DNA of 64,000 nt, taken from CAVSUR01 sp963846005. GTDB lineage: Bacteria; Actinomycetota; Actinomycetes; Streptosporangiales; Streptosporangiaceae. The position numbers and the translations under genes are program-made. Below are positions 16,241 to 24,193 of this stretch, one piece after another. Numbering within the stretch: position 1 is the stretch's first letter; every line of letters starts with the position of its first letter. Location: contig CAWJUH010000007.1 in the NCBI GenBank assembly GCA_963846005.1, positions 62,001 to 126,000 of the forward strand, written 5' to 3'. A model generated the notes under the pieces. The model saw nothing but the letters and a program-made list of their open reading frames with translations, was not told where the DNA came from and ran no database searches.

Positions 16241-17912
16241 TCATGCGTCCCTCCGGCGCAGCAACACGTAGGCCAGGGCCAGCGCCGCTGCGGCCCAGCA
16301 GCACAGCACCGCGAAGCCGGCGAACGGCGGCAGCGGATAGTAGCCGCGGCCGGCGAGTACACGCTGGTCACCTGGTGATATTGCGGGACGCTCTGCTGGA
16401 TGGCCAGGCCGCTGCCGGTGTGATGCGCAGCAGCCACGCGGCCGGGCCGGACGGCAGGATGTTGAAGGCGGACAGCAGGAACGGCAGCACGACCGTGGCG
16501 ACCGCGATGGTGATCGCCGCGGCGCTGCGCCGCAGCATGGCGCCGAGACCGACCGCGAAGGCCGCGGCCACCGCGAGCATCGCCGCGGTACCGACCACCA
16601 CCCGCACCTCGGTCAGCGCCGAAACCGCGAGCACGACCGAGCCATTGTTCCGTTCCAGCGGCACGCCGAAGGAGACGGCAGCGACGGAGGCCGCCAGGCC
16701 GACGGCGAACGCGACCGCCGCCGCGACGATCGCCTTGGCCGCCAGCACCTGCCCGCGCCGGGGGGTCGCGGCCAGCGTGGTGCGGATCAAGCCCCGGCGG
16801 TACTCGGCGGTGACGAACATCGCCGCCACGACCACGATCGCGATCAGCCCGATGAACGCGCCCGCCAGGCTCTGCTCGATGGTCGCGGTCGGCAGCCCGC
16901 TGCCGGCTCCAGGCACCACGGGCGCGATGTCACCGGACCCGGTCACCGTGAACCTGCGGCCCGTGTGCGTGAATCCGGCCCCCCGGGCTCCGGTGCCCGG
17001 CCCGCCCTGGCCTGCCGGCACGCCCGGGCCGCTGATCGGGCCGCCGCCGCCGACCGCGGCGGCCGCCCACGGGCCGCCCCCTGGCGTGCCGGACGCGGTG
17101 ACGTCACCGAACACTCCGGTGGCCTGACTGGGGGCGCCCTGGTTGCTCGACCCGCCGAATGAGGTCGAGGTTTGGGTGTAGTTCGGTGAGGTCGCGAACA
17201 TGCCCACCTGCACGGTTGCGGGCAGGCCAGTCAGCTGGACGGTTCCGACCTTCGTCCACTGCGTGCCGTCGGCTGAGTCATAGCCGGTGATCGTGTCGCC
17301 GGCCCGGGTCAGCCGCAGCCAGCGCGGGTGCGCGGCGGACACGCTGCCGGGCAGCCCGGCGATGTCCCCGGTGTAGTCGTATTGCATCCGGACGCCATTG
17401 CTGCCGGTCACCATCATCGCGGCGTAGGCGGATCCCTGCCTGGCGTTCTGCTTGATGATGATCCCGGCCTTGGACCAGGGCATGAGCCCAGGCGTCATGG
17501 CCGGCCCCGAACCGCCGGCTGGCACGCTGCTGGCGTTGCCGAGGTCCGGGTGCGCGCCGCTGAGCGAGAGCACCCGGACGGTGATGCTGCCGTTCCCGGT
17601 CAGCGGCTGGTGCGCGAAGTTGAAGCTGTCGGTGACGACCTCGCCGCCCGGGCCGTGCGGGATGTAGGGCAGGCATGCCTTGCCGCTCAGCACCGGCCCG
17701 CCGTTGGTCTGGCAGGTGTTGCTGCCGTTCCCGGCGGCGAACAGCCCGACGAGCACGATCAGCAGCGCGGCGAGGAAAACGCCGATCACCCAGCCGCGCA
17801 CCGTGCGGAACTTGGTCCACTCCGACCGCAGCAGCGGGCCGAACCCGGCGCGCCCGGCGTCAGCCCCGGCGGCCGAACGCGAGTGGCGAACGGAGACGGT
17901 ACCCGTGGTCAT
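16241..17912 (-). pseudogene. ABC-2 permease with large extracytoplasmic beta-sandwich, frameshifted near its 3' end
   Basis: ATG 17912 overlaps the ATPase stop (ATGA). After LLRSEWTKFRTVRGW and a first membrane segment, about 250 residues form an outside domain with a DUF1349/concanavalin-like stretch (PRWLRLTRAGDTITGYDSAD). Further membrane segments follow AEYRRGLIRTTLAATPRR. The main frame runs to TGA at 16368. Family-like sequence continues as GLAIQQSVPQYHQVTSVYSP in the next frame and GYYPLPPFAGFAVLCC in the third, ending at 16241 where ATGA meets the next gene. Two single-base losses within about 120 bp explain this. Confidence 0.7.
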
Positions 17913-18854
17913 CGCGCGACCTCCCCGGCCGGACCGGTGACCGGATCGGCGGGACGGAACTCGGCCGCCTCCCTGGTCAGCTCCATGTAGGCCTGCTCCA
18001 GCGTGGCGCGGTGGGCGGCCACCTCCGAGAACGGCACTGCCTGCTCGCTGAGCAACGCGATGATCCGCTCGGCCGGCAGGCCGAGATAGCAAGCGTGTCC
18101 TGGCCGGTGGCGGCGACGGTGGCCCCCGCGGCCTCCAGCACAGCCGCCGCCGGCGGAGCGCAGCCGTGCGCAGGGTCACCCGGTCGCCGGACGCGGCGGC
18201 CAGCAGGCTGGCGACGGTCGTATCGGCGATGACCTTGCCCCGGCCGGCGATGACCAGGTGGTCCGCGGTGTCCTGCAGTTCGCTCATCAGGTGGCTGGAC
18301 ACCAGTACCGTCCGGCCCTGGGCAGCGAGTGACCGCAGGAATTGCCGCATCCACACGATGCCCTCGGGATCCATCCCGTTGAAGGGCTCGTCCAGCATGA
18401 TCGCCGCGGGGTTGCCGAGCATGGCAGCGGCGATTCCCAGCCGCTGGCGCATGCCGAGGGAGTAGCCGCCTGCCCGCCGCCGGGCCACGGTAACCAGCCC
18501 GGCCTGCTCGATCACCTCGTCGACCCGCTTGGCGGTCAGCCCCTGCGAGTGGGCCAGCCACAGCAGGTGGTTGCGGGCGCTGCGGCTCGGCTGCAGCGCC
18601 GCCGCGTCGAGGAGCGAGCCGAGCAGGCTCATCGGCCGCCGGATCCGCGCGTACGGTTTCCCGGCGACCAGTGCGCTGCCCGCGTCGGGCGCGTCCAGGC
18701 CGAGTATGACCCGCATGGTGGTTGACTTGCCGGCCTCGTTCGGGCCGACGAAGCCGGTCACCCGGCCAGGCCGGACGGTGAAGGTCATCCCGTCCAGCGC
18801 CAGTGCCGGCCCGAATCGCTTGCGCAGCCCGCTGACTTCGATCGTCGCCTGCAT
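17909..18854 (-). pseudogene. ABC exporter ATPase with two frameshifts near its C-terminus
   Basis: Starts at ATG 18854 behind AAAGGA. Seen: Walker A GPNEAGKST (an unusual Glu at a normally Gly position, though GxxxxGKS is kept), signature-region SLGMRQRLGIA, Walker B AIMLDEPFNGMDPEG and H-loop VLVSSHLMSE. After VTLRT the expected C-terminus appears in the next frame (AAAVLEAAGATVAATGQDTL). It then moves to the third frame (GLPAERIIALLSEQAVPFSE and onward), ending at the ATGA junction. Each step fits one deleted base. Without the shifts the frame runs on into the permease as an 828-codon chimera. Confidence 0.75.
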
Positions 18855-18962
18855 TTGTGATCCTTTTCTCCAGCGGTCACCCTCGCCAGCAGCGTGGCCC
18901 GGCCCTGGGAAGCGGGCCTGCCAGCCGTGCGACCTGCTGTGATCTGTTCTACTGAGGCGGCC

Positions 18963-18990
18963 ATAACATGGGCCGCACAGATGCTGTTAT
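18963..18990. promoter_or_regulatory. Inverted repeat in the divergent ABC / two-component promoter gap
   Basis: ATAACA...TGTTAT arms separated by 16 nt, in the 254-bp gap between the divergently transcribed exporter operon and sensor kinase. It is the obvious dyad in this gap and could be the response-regulator site. Confidence 0.35.
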
Positions 18991-19108
18991 CTCGTTGTTA
19001 GGCCCGACCAGGCATGCTGGGACCGGGTTCGAGCCTCTGAACTGGGCAAGCCCTTGGCCAGGGCAACATGACCGGCAGGCACGACGAACCCGGGCATGAG
19101 GAGGGCGA

Positions 19109-20374
19109 ATGCGGGCGGAGGAGCACCGGGATGTTGACCGGCCGCGCCGGGGGATTCGCATACCGGGTCTGGAGCGCCGTACCGTGCGGCTGCGCCTGAC
19201 CGCGCTCTACGGCGTCTTGTTCCTCGTCTCGGGTGCCGTGCTGCTGGCTATCGCCGGCGGCTTCGCCGTCTTCCGTTCCTCGACGGAAGTCACCGGTTCC
19301 AGCTCCACCGGGCCTGCCCCGCAATCCGCGGCGGCAAAGCTCGCCAGTGCCGACGCGGTCATCAGGCAGCTGCGGGATCAGCTGTCCGCGCAAGCGGGGA
19401 CCACACAGTCGGCGTTCTCGCGCAACCTGCTCATCGCCTCGGCGATCGCGCTCGGCTTCATGACCCTGGGGTCCGCGGCCATGGGCTGGATCCTGGCCGG
19501 ACGGGCGCTGCGCCCGGTCCGGGCGATGACCGTGGCCACCCAGCAGATATCGGCGCACAACCTCAACGAGCGGCTCGCCGTCGCCGGTCCCGATGACGAG
19601 CTGAAGAAGCTCGGCGACACCATCGACGGACTGCTGCAGCGGCTGGAGGCCGCGTTCAATGCACAGCGCCGGTTCGTGGCCAACGCGTCGCACGAGCTGC
19701 GCACGCCGCTGGCCACGCTCCGGGCGTCGTTGGATGTCGCAGTGGCCAAGCCGGAGGGGGCGCCACCGCAGACAATCGCCCTGGCCGGCCTGCTGCGGGC
19801 CGAGCTGGACCGGATCGACATCCTGCTCGAGGCGTTCCTGGTGCTGGCCCGCGCCCAGCACCGGGACCTGCCCGACCACGCCGTCCTGCCGCTTGATTAC
19901 ATTGCCGGCGCTGCCCTCGCGGACCAGAAGGCGGCCATCATGGCCCGGAACCTGACCGTCCAGGACCACACGGCCCCGGGCGGCGCGTGGGTGCGGGGCA
20001 GCCAGGTACTGCTGTTCCGGATGGCAGAGAACCTGGTCGGCAACGCGGTCTGTCACAACGAGAACGGCGGCTGGCTGCAGGTCACCACGCAGTCCGAAGC
20101 GGGACGGGCCAGGCTGATCGTCGAGAACGGCGGCCAGGTCCTGGATCCGCAGCAGATCGGCGAGCTGTCCCAGCCGTTCCGGCGGCTCGGGGCCGACCGG
20201 ATCGGCACGGACAAGGGATCGGGCCTGGGCTTGTCGATCGTGGCCGCGATCGCCGAGGCACACGACGGCCGGCTGAGGCTGCTCGCCCGGCCCGGCGGTG
20301 GGCTGCGAGCCTGCGTGGACTTGCCGGCCGCCGCCCCGGCCGAGTCGGCCGTGATCACGGGCGGGCCTGCATGA
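19109..20374 (+). CDS. Membrane sensor histidine kinase
   Basis: 421 residues from ATG 19109 behind GGAGGG. TM1 is about 29-55, a short outside loop follows, and TM2 is about 108-130. A HAMP domain comes next (RALRPVRAMTVATQQISAHN). The phospho-acceptor His is residue 195 in FVANASHELRTPLATL. The catalytic domain has an N box (NLVGNAVCHN, Val replacing the usual Leu-Asp context) and GSGLGLSIV. The stop overlaps the regulator start (ATGA). It is divergent to the exporter operon and probably senses that exporter's substrate. Confidence 0.93.
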   Translation: MRAEEHRDVDRPRRGIRIPGLERRTVRLRLTALYGVLFLVSGAVLLAIAGGFAVFRSSTEVTGSSSTGPAPQSAAAKLASADAVIRQLRDQLSAQAGTTQSAFSRNLLIASAIALGFMTLGSAAMGWILAGRALRPVRAMTVATQQISAHNLNERLAVAGPDDELKKLGDTIDGLLQRLEAAFNAQRRFVANASHELRTPLATLRASLDVAVAKPEGAPPQTIALAGLLRAELDRIDILLEAFLVLARAQHRDLPDHAVLPLDYIAGAALADQKAAIMARNLTVQDHTAPGGAWVRGSQVLLFRMAENLVGNAVCHNENGGWLQVTTQSEAGRARLIVENGGQVLDPQQIGELSQPFRRLGADRIGTDKGSGLGLSIVAAIAEAHDGRLRLLARPGGGLRACVDLPAAAPAESAVITGGPA

Positions 20375-21039
20375 GGGTGCTGGTGGTCGAGGACTCCCCG
20401 TCGCTCGCCGAGGTGCTGGTCGAGGGCCTGCGGGATCAGGGCATGGCGGTGGATGCCGCGCACGACGGCCTCGAGGCGGCGGCCAAGCTCGATCTCAACC
20501 CCTACGACGTCGTGATCCTGGACCGGGACCTGCCGGGCATCCACGGCGATGTGCTCTGCCAGATGATCACCGACCGCGGTGAGCGGGCGATGGTGCTGAT
20601 GCTGACCGCGGCCGGAGCGCCGGGTGACCGGGTCACCGGGCTTGGTATCGGCGCCGATGACTACCTCGGCAAGCCGTTTCACTTTCCCGAGCTCGTCCTG
20701 CGCATCCGCGCCCTGGCGCGGCGGCAGCCGTCAGCGCGGTCCCGGCTGCTGCGCACGGCCGGGATCGAGCTTGATCCGCTGCGCCGCACGGTTACCCGCG
20801 ACGGGCGGCAACTGGACCTGTCGGTAAAGGAGTTCGGCGTGCTGGAGGCACTGCTGGCCGCTGCCCCGGCCTTCCTGCGCGCAGAGGAACTGCTCGAGCA
20901 GGTCTGGGACGAGCAGGCCGACCCGTTCACCAACACGGTCACCGTGACCATCGGACGGCTGCGCCGCAAGCTGGGCGATCCGTCGGTTATCTCCACCACG
21001 CCCGGCGTCGGGTACCGGATCAGCGAGCCAGCCGGGTAG
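20371..21039 (+). CDS. OmpR-family response regulator
   Basis: 222 residues from ATG 20371, coupled to the kinase by ATGA. Receiver domain: acidic pair E7/D8, phospho-acceptor Asp51 in VVILDRDLPG, and Lys of the conserved KPFHFPEL. The C-terminal winged helix has LSVKEFGVLEALL and TVTVTIGRLRRKLGDP, ending GVGYRI. It likely controls the divergent ABC exporter operon through the dyad at 18963. It remains intact although the exporter genes are broken. Confidence 0.93.
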   Translation: MRVLVVEDSPSLAEVLVEGLRDQGMAVDAAHDGLEAAAKLDLNPYDVVILDRDLPGIHGDVLCQMITDRGERAMVLMLTAAGAPGDRVTGLGIGADDYLGKPFHFPELVLRIRALARRQPSARSRLLRTAGIELDPLRRTVTRDGRQLDLSVKEFGVLEALLAAAPAFLRAEELLEQVWDEQADPFTNTVTVTIGRLRRKLGDPSVISTTPGVGYRISEPAG

Positions 21040-21673
21040 GTGGCGTTTTCCAGCCCGGACCGGGTCAGCTCCGGCCCGCAGTGGTGGTGCGCGGCACCCG
21101 CGTCATGACCTGGATGTCCTGCTGGGCGCTGAAGGCGATGCCAGCCGGCCGTGTCGATGACGGTGAGATAAGTGATCTTGCGCAGCCTTCCAGCGATCCT
21201 GCGGGCCGACCCCGCGCTCTTTTCGCGCACGCCCACACGTTGCGGCACCACCGTCCAATGGTGCAGAGCATCCAGTTCGGCGCCCGATCAGCGGTCAGGC
21301 CGCCACGCCCGGATGTCCTGCGTAACGGCGGGTACGGGCGCGCCTCGCCATGTGAGTGCCGCTGCTCTTTGTGATCAGCAAATCAGGCTGCGGCACTGCC
21401 GGATCGCCCGCCGCTTGGTAATCGTGCCCGGGCGGCCCTGTGAACTGCCCGGACTGCCAGCCTGGGCTGGGGTTATTTCAGCAGAGGCAACGGTCTTTGG
21501 CCACGGCAACGGTCTGGCGGCCGTTATCGTTGAACGCCTCTGAGCAGCGCGTGCGTAGCCGGAGGCTCCTCGCCCGGGCACTGGTCGGGCGCGATACCGG
21601 AACGCTTCCGCGTTTCCGCAGGTCACTAGTCTGAGCCTGGTGCGCTTCAAGATTGCTAAAGTATTCGAATTAT
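21040..21673 (+). other. Gap between the two-component system and tRNA-Arg
   Basis: No gene could be supported. It contains the second copy of CGCGTTTCCGCAGGTCAC (21609-21626). I looked for an integrase at this tRNA-proximal end and found none. Confidence 0.4.
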
Positions 21674-21674
21674 G

Positions 21675-21746
21675 CGCCCCCAGCAGGATTCGAACCTGCG
21701 CACACGGCTCCGGAGGCCGTTGCTCTATCCCCTGAGCTATGGGGGC
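21675..21746 (-). tRNA. tRNA-Arg (anticodon CCG)
   Basis: 72 nt with a 7-bp acceptor stem (GCCCCCA/TGGGGGC), D arm GCTC..GAGC, anticodon stem ACGGC/GCCGT around loop CTCCGGA (anticodon CCG, reads CGG) and T arm CAGG/CCTG with TTCGAAT. CCA is not encoded. Its 3' part is repeated at 11739-11784 and 14970-15011, marking it as the attachment gene of integrative elements. Confidence 0.95.
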
Positions 21747-21870
21747 TGGCGCACCTGCCCGGCGGGTCATTCTCCAGCCCGGGCCGGAGTCAGAGTACCA
21801 GCCTGACGTATCTCCGGACACAAGACCATTCACCGAGCACGGCCACAGCCGGGCGGATAGCCTCAGGCGG

Positions 21871-22266
21871 GTGACCCAGGGACTGGGCCGGGTGCTGGTC
21901 GTTGACGATGACGAGGTCATCCGGCAGCTGATCGCCGTCAACCTCACGCTTGAGGGGTTCGACGTGATCACGGCCGTGGACGGCCAGGATTGCCTGGACC
22001 GGGTCGCGCTCATCCGGCCGGACGTGATCACCCTGGACGTGATGATGCCCCGGCTGGACGGGTGGGTGACCGCCACTCAGTTGCGGCGAAACCCGGAGAC
22101 TTCCGAGATCAAGGTCGTGCTCATCACGGCCCGGGCGCAGGAGGACGACCGGGACCGGGGCCGCCAGATCGGCGTCGACGCCTATCTGACCAAGCCGTTC
22201 GACCCCGCCGAGATGATCCGCGTCGTCCGGGAGCTGGCCGGAGCCCCCGCAAGCGTCTTCGACTGA
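21871..22266 (+). CDS. Single-domain (CheY-like) response regulator
   Basis: 131 residues from GTG 21871 (AGGCGG just upstream); longer in-frame starts add sequence unlike the family. Acidic residues D12-D14, phospho-acceptor Asp56 in VITLDVMMP, Thr/Ser in VVLITARA and Lys in YLTKPFDP are all present. No output domain follows. In many actinobacteria a regulator like this lies directly upstream of the argS/nrtL gene, as here. No partner kinase is nearby. Confidence 0.88.
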   Translation: MTQGLGRVLVVDDDEVIRQLIAVNLTLEGFDVITAVDGQDCLDRVALIRPDVITLDVMMPRLDGWVTATQLRRNPETSEIKVVLITARAQEDDRDRGRQIGVDAYLTKPFDPAEMIRVVRELAGAPASVFD

Positions 22267-22354
22267 CCAGGCGCGGTGCCTTCGTCCATGATCGTGGCGA
22301 GTGCGCTGCGGGAAGCCGCCATGAAGCCGCCACGATCAAGGAAGCACCCATGCA

Positions 22355-23455
22355 GTGATCACCGGCGATATCGGCGCCCTGCTGGCCGCGACGCTCCGGC
22401 AAGCCGTCACGGATGGCGCGGTCCCGCCCGGGGCCGGCGCCCTGACGGCGAGCGGCTCCTGGCGCCCGGCGCCGCCCGCCGCAGGCGGCGCTCCGGGCAC
22501 CTACTCCAGTTCGCTGCCGTTCAGCCTGGCCGGGCTGACCAGCGGAGAGCCCGCCGGGTCAGCCCGGCTGCTGGCAGGCAGGCTGGACGGCCAGCCTGGC
22601 ATTCACTCCGCCGCCGTGACCGGTCCCGGTTACCTGACCATCACGATCACCGACTCGGCCCTGGTCGCGCTGGCCGCCCGGATCGCCCTGGCCGGGCCTG
22701 GCTGCGCCCGCAGCGAGGCCCTGGCCGGCCGGCGGCACGCCGCCCCGCCGCGCCGCGACCTGGCCGCGGCGCAGGGCTGGCCGCAGGCCTGGGCCTGGCA
22801 GCGGGAGACGGTCACGGCACGGCTGGCCGCGGCCGCGGGCGCCGCGATCACGCCAGCAGGTGATCTTGAGCCCCCTGGCCAGCCCGGCCACCCGAGCCGC
22901 GCCGGCCAGGCGGTCCGGGCGGCCCCGCCCGGACCGGTATCGGAGGCGCTCCGCTTCGCCGGCGCCGGCGCCGTCTGTTACGCGCTGGCCGCAGCCCCCG
23001 ACCCGAGATCCCTGCACCCCGACCCCGCGGCCTGGGCCTGCCAGGACCTTACTCACCCGCAATTCGCCGTCCGCTACGCCCACGCCGAGGCGGCCGCCAC
23101 CCTGCGCCGGGCCGCCAGCCTGGGCTTCCGGCGCGGCCCGCCCGCGCAGATCCAGCCGCGCCTGCTGGCCGATCCGGCCGAGCGCGCCCTGCTCGACGCC
23201 CTGTCCTGGCTGCCGGAGCGCGTCGCTGGCGCGGCCCGCCGCGGCCGCCCGCACGAGCTGACCGCGCACCTGGAGCGGATCGCCGGCCGGTGGGCCGGCT
23301 GCCAGGACCGGTGCCCGGCCCTGCCCTACGGGGGATCACGGGCGGCCCGCGGCGCCGGGATGATCAGTGCCCGGCTCTGGCTGGCCGACGCGGTGCGCGG
23401 CGCGCTGGCGGCGGGGCTGGGCCTGCTCGGGCTGGCTGCACCGGGCCGGTTGTGA
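22355..23455 (+). CDS. nrtL: ArgS-related anticodon-binding protein without catalytic domain
   Basis: 366 residues from GTG 22355. Residues 1-110 resemble the Add-1 N-terminal domain of arginyl-tRNA synthetase (LPFSLAGL, GPGYLTITITDSALVAL). Residues about 225-366 are a DALR anticodon domain (HPQFAVRYAHAEAAATLRRA..., ending ALAAGLGLLGLAAPGRL). The class I catalytic core with HIGH and KMSKS is wholly absent. It therefore cannot charge tRNA and may bind tRNA-Arg. It lies close to a tRNA-Arg gene and a CheY-like regulator. A strong hairpin follows 7 bp after the stop. Confidence 0.8.
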   Translation: MITGDIGALLAATLRQAVTDGAVPPGAGALTASGSWRPAPPAAGGAPGTYSSSLPFSLAGLTSGEPAGSARLLAGRLDGQPGIHSAAVTGPGYLTITITDSALVALAARIALAGPGCARSEALAGRRHAAPPRRDLAAAQGWPQAWAWQRETVTARLAAAAGAAITPAGDLEPPGQPGHPSRAGQAVRAAPPGPVSEALRFAGAGAVCYALAAAPDPRSLHPDPAAWACQDLTHPQFAVRYAHAEAAATLRRAASLGFRRGPPAQIQPRLLADPAERALLDALSWLPERVAGAARRGRPHELTAHLERIAGRWAGCQDRCPALPYGGSRAARGAGMISARLWLADAVRGALAAGLGLLGLAAPGRL

Positions 23456-23462
23456 CGCCGCG

Positions 23463-23493
23463 CCGCGGCGGCGCTGGTGTCGCGCCGCCGCGG
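23463..23493 (+). terminator. Terminator after nrtL
   Basis: Perfect 12-bp stem CCGCGGCGGCGC / GCGCCGCCGCGG with a 7-nt loop, starting 7 bp after the nrtL stop. It separates nrtL from rho. Confidence 0.7.
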
Positions 23494-24193
23494 CTGTGAC
23501 ATCGCGCCGGTCCGGCTGTGACCAGGTTCCCGGCACTTGTGGGAACCGCCGGCGTGCAGTACCTTCGCGGGACATCAGCACTATTCCGCTGTCCGGCGGA
23601 TGACTGATCACCGGCGGTTCAACGGCCGCCGGGACGGGTATTGATCTCGACGAAGTTCCTGGATGTCGAAAGCTCAGGCACGCCCCCATCTCGTTCGCGC
23701 TGGCTGGTCGCCGGCCATGTACCTGCCGGTGCCCGTCGCGGCCCGCGCGGACGTGAGGACCTGCCCGCCCGGCAGACTTCCTGGCGGCCCGTGCCCGCGC
23801 AGCCGGCCCCTCTTCGCATGAACACACTGTCCCGAAGGAATGCCGTGGGCTCCGAGGGTGTTAAGCTAGACGCTGCACCAGATGCCCCCAGTGGGGGACC
23901 GGTGCTTGCACGCTTTCCGGTCGGCTCGTTGTTCAGCCGGTCCCGGTCAGCAGCCTTCGACGGCATCTACCCACCGCGGGAAGCCCTTGTCTGCCTGGCG
24001 CCGCACGCGGCGCGCAGCGCAGGTGGCGGCTCCTGCCCGCGGGAATCGGCCATATGCGGGGAAGCGCGGGGATGGCAGCAGGCAGGACAACTCGCCACGC
24101 AGTTCAGCGTGGCTGCATCAGCGATTAATACGCGACCGCGAGTTGCTGCGCGCTGCCTGAGCGGCGCAGCCTCGCACCCTGGGAAGGACCCCT
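23494..24193 (+). other. Long leader of rho
   Basis: About 700 bp without a convincing gene upstream of the rho GTG. TAAGCT at 23871-23876 could be a -10 element, which would give a 5' leader of about 310 nt. A long leader would suit Rho autoregulation by premature termination, known in other bacteria; that is inference here. Confidence 0.3.

Noticed and set aside
16368..18854. An 828-residue natural ATPase-permease fusion
   Set aside because: The joining segment is nonsense (Arg/Pro/Gly-rich), while the true ATPase C-terminus and the ATGA gene junction are found in other frames; frameshifts explain it better.
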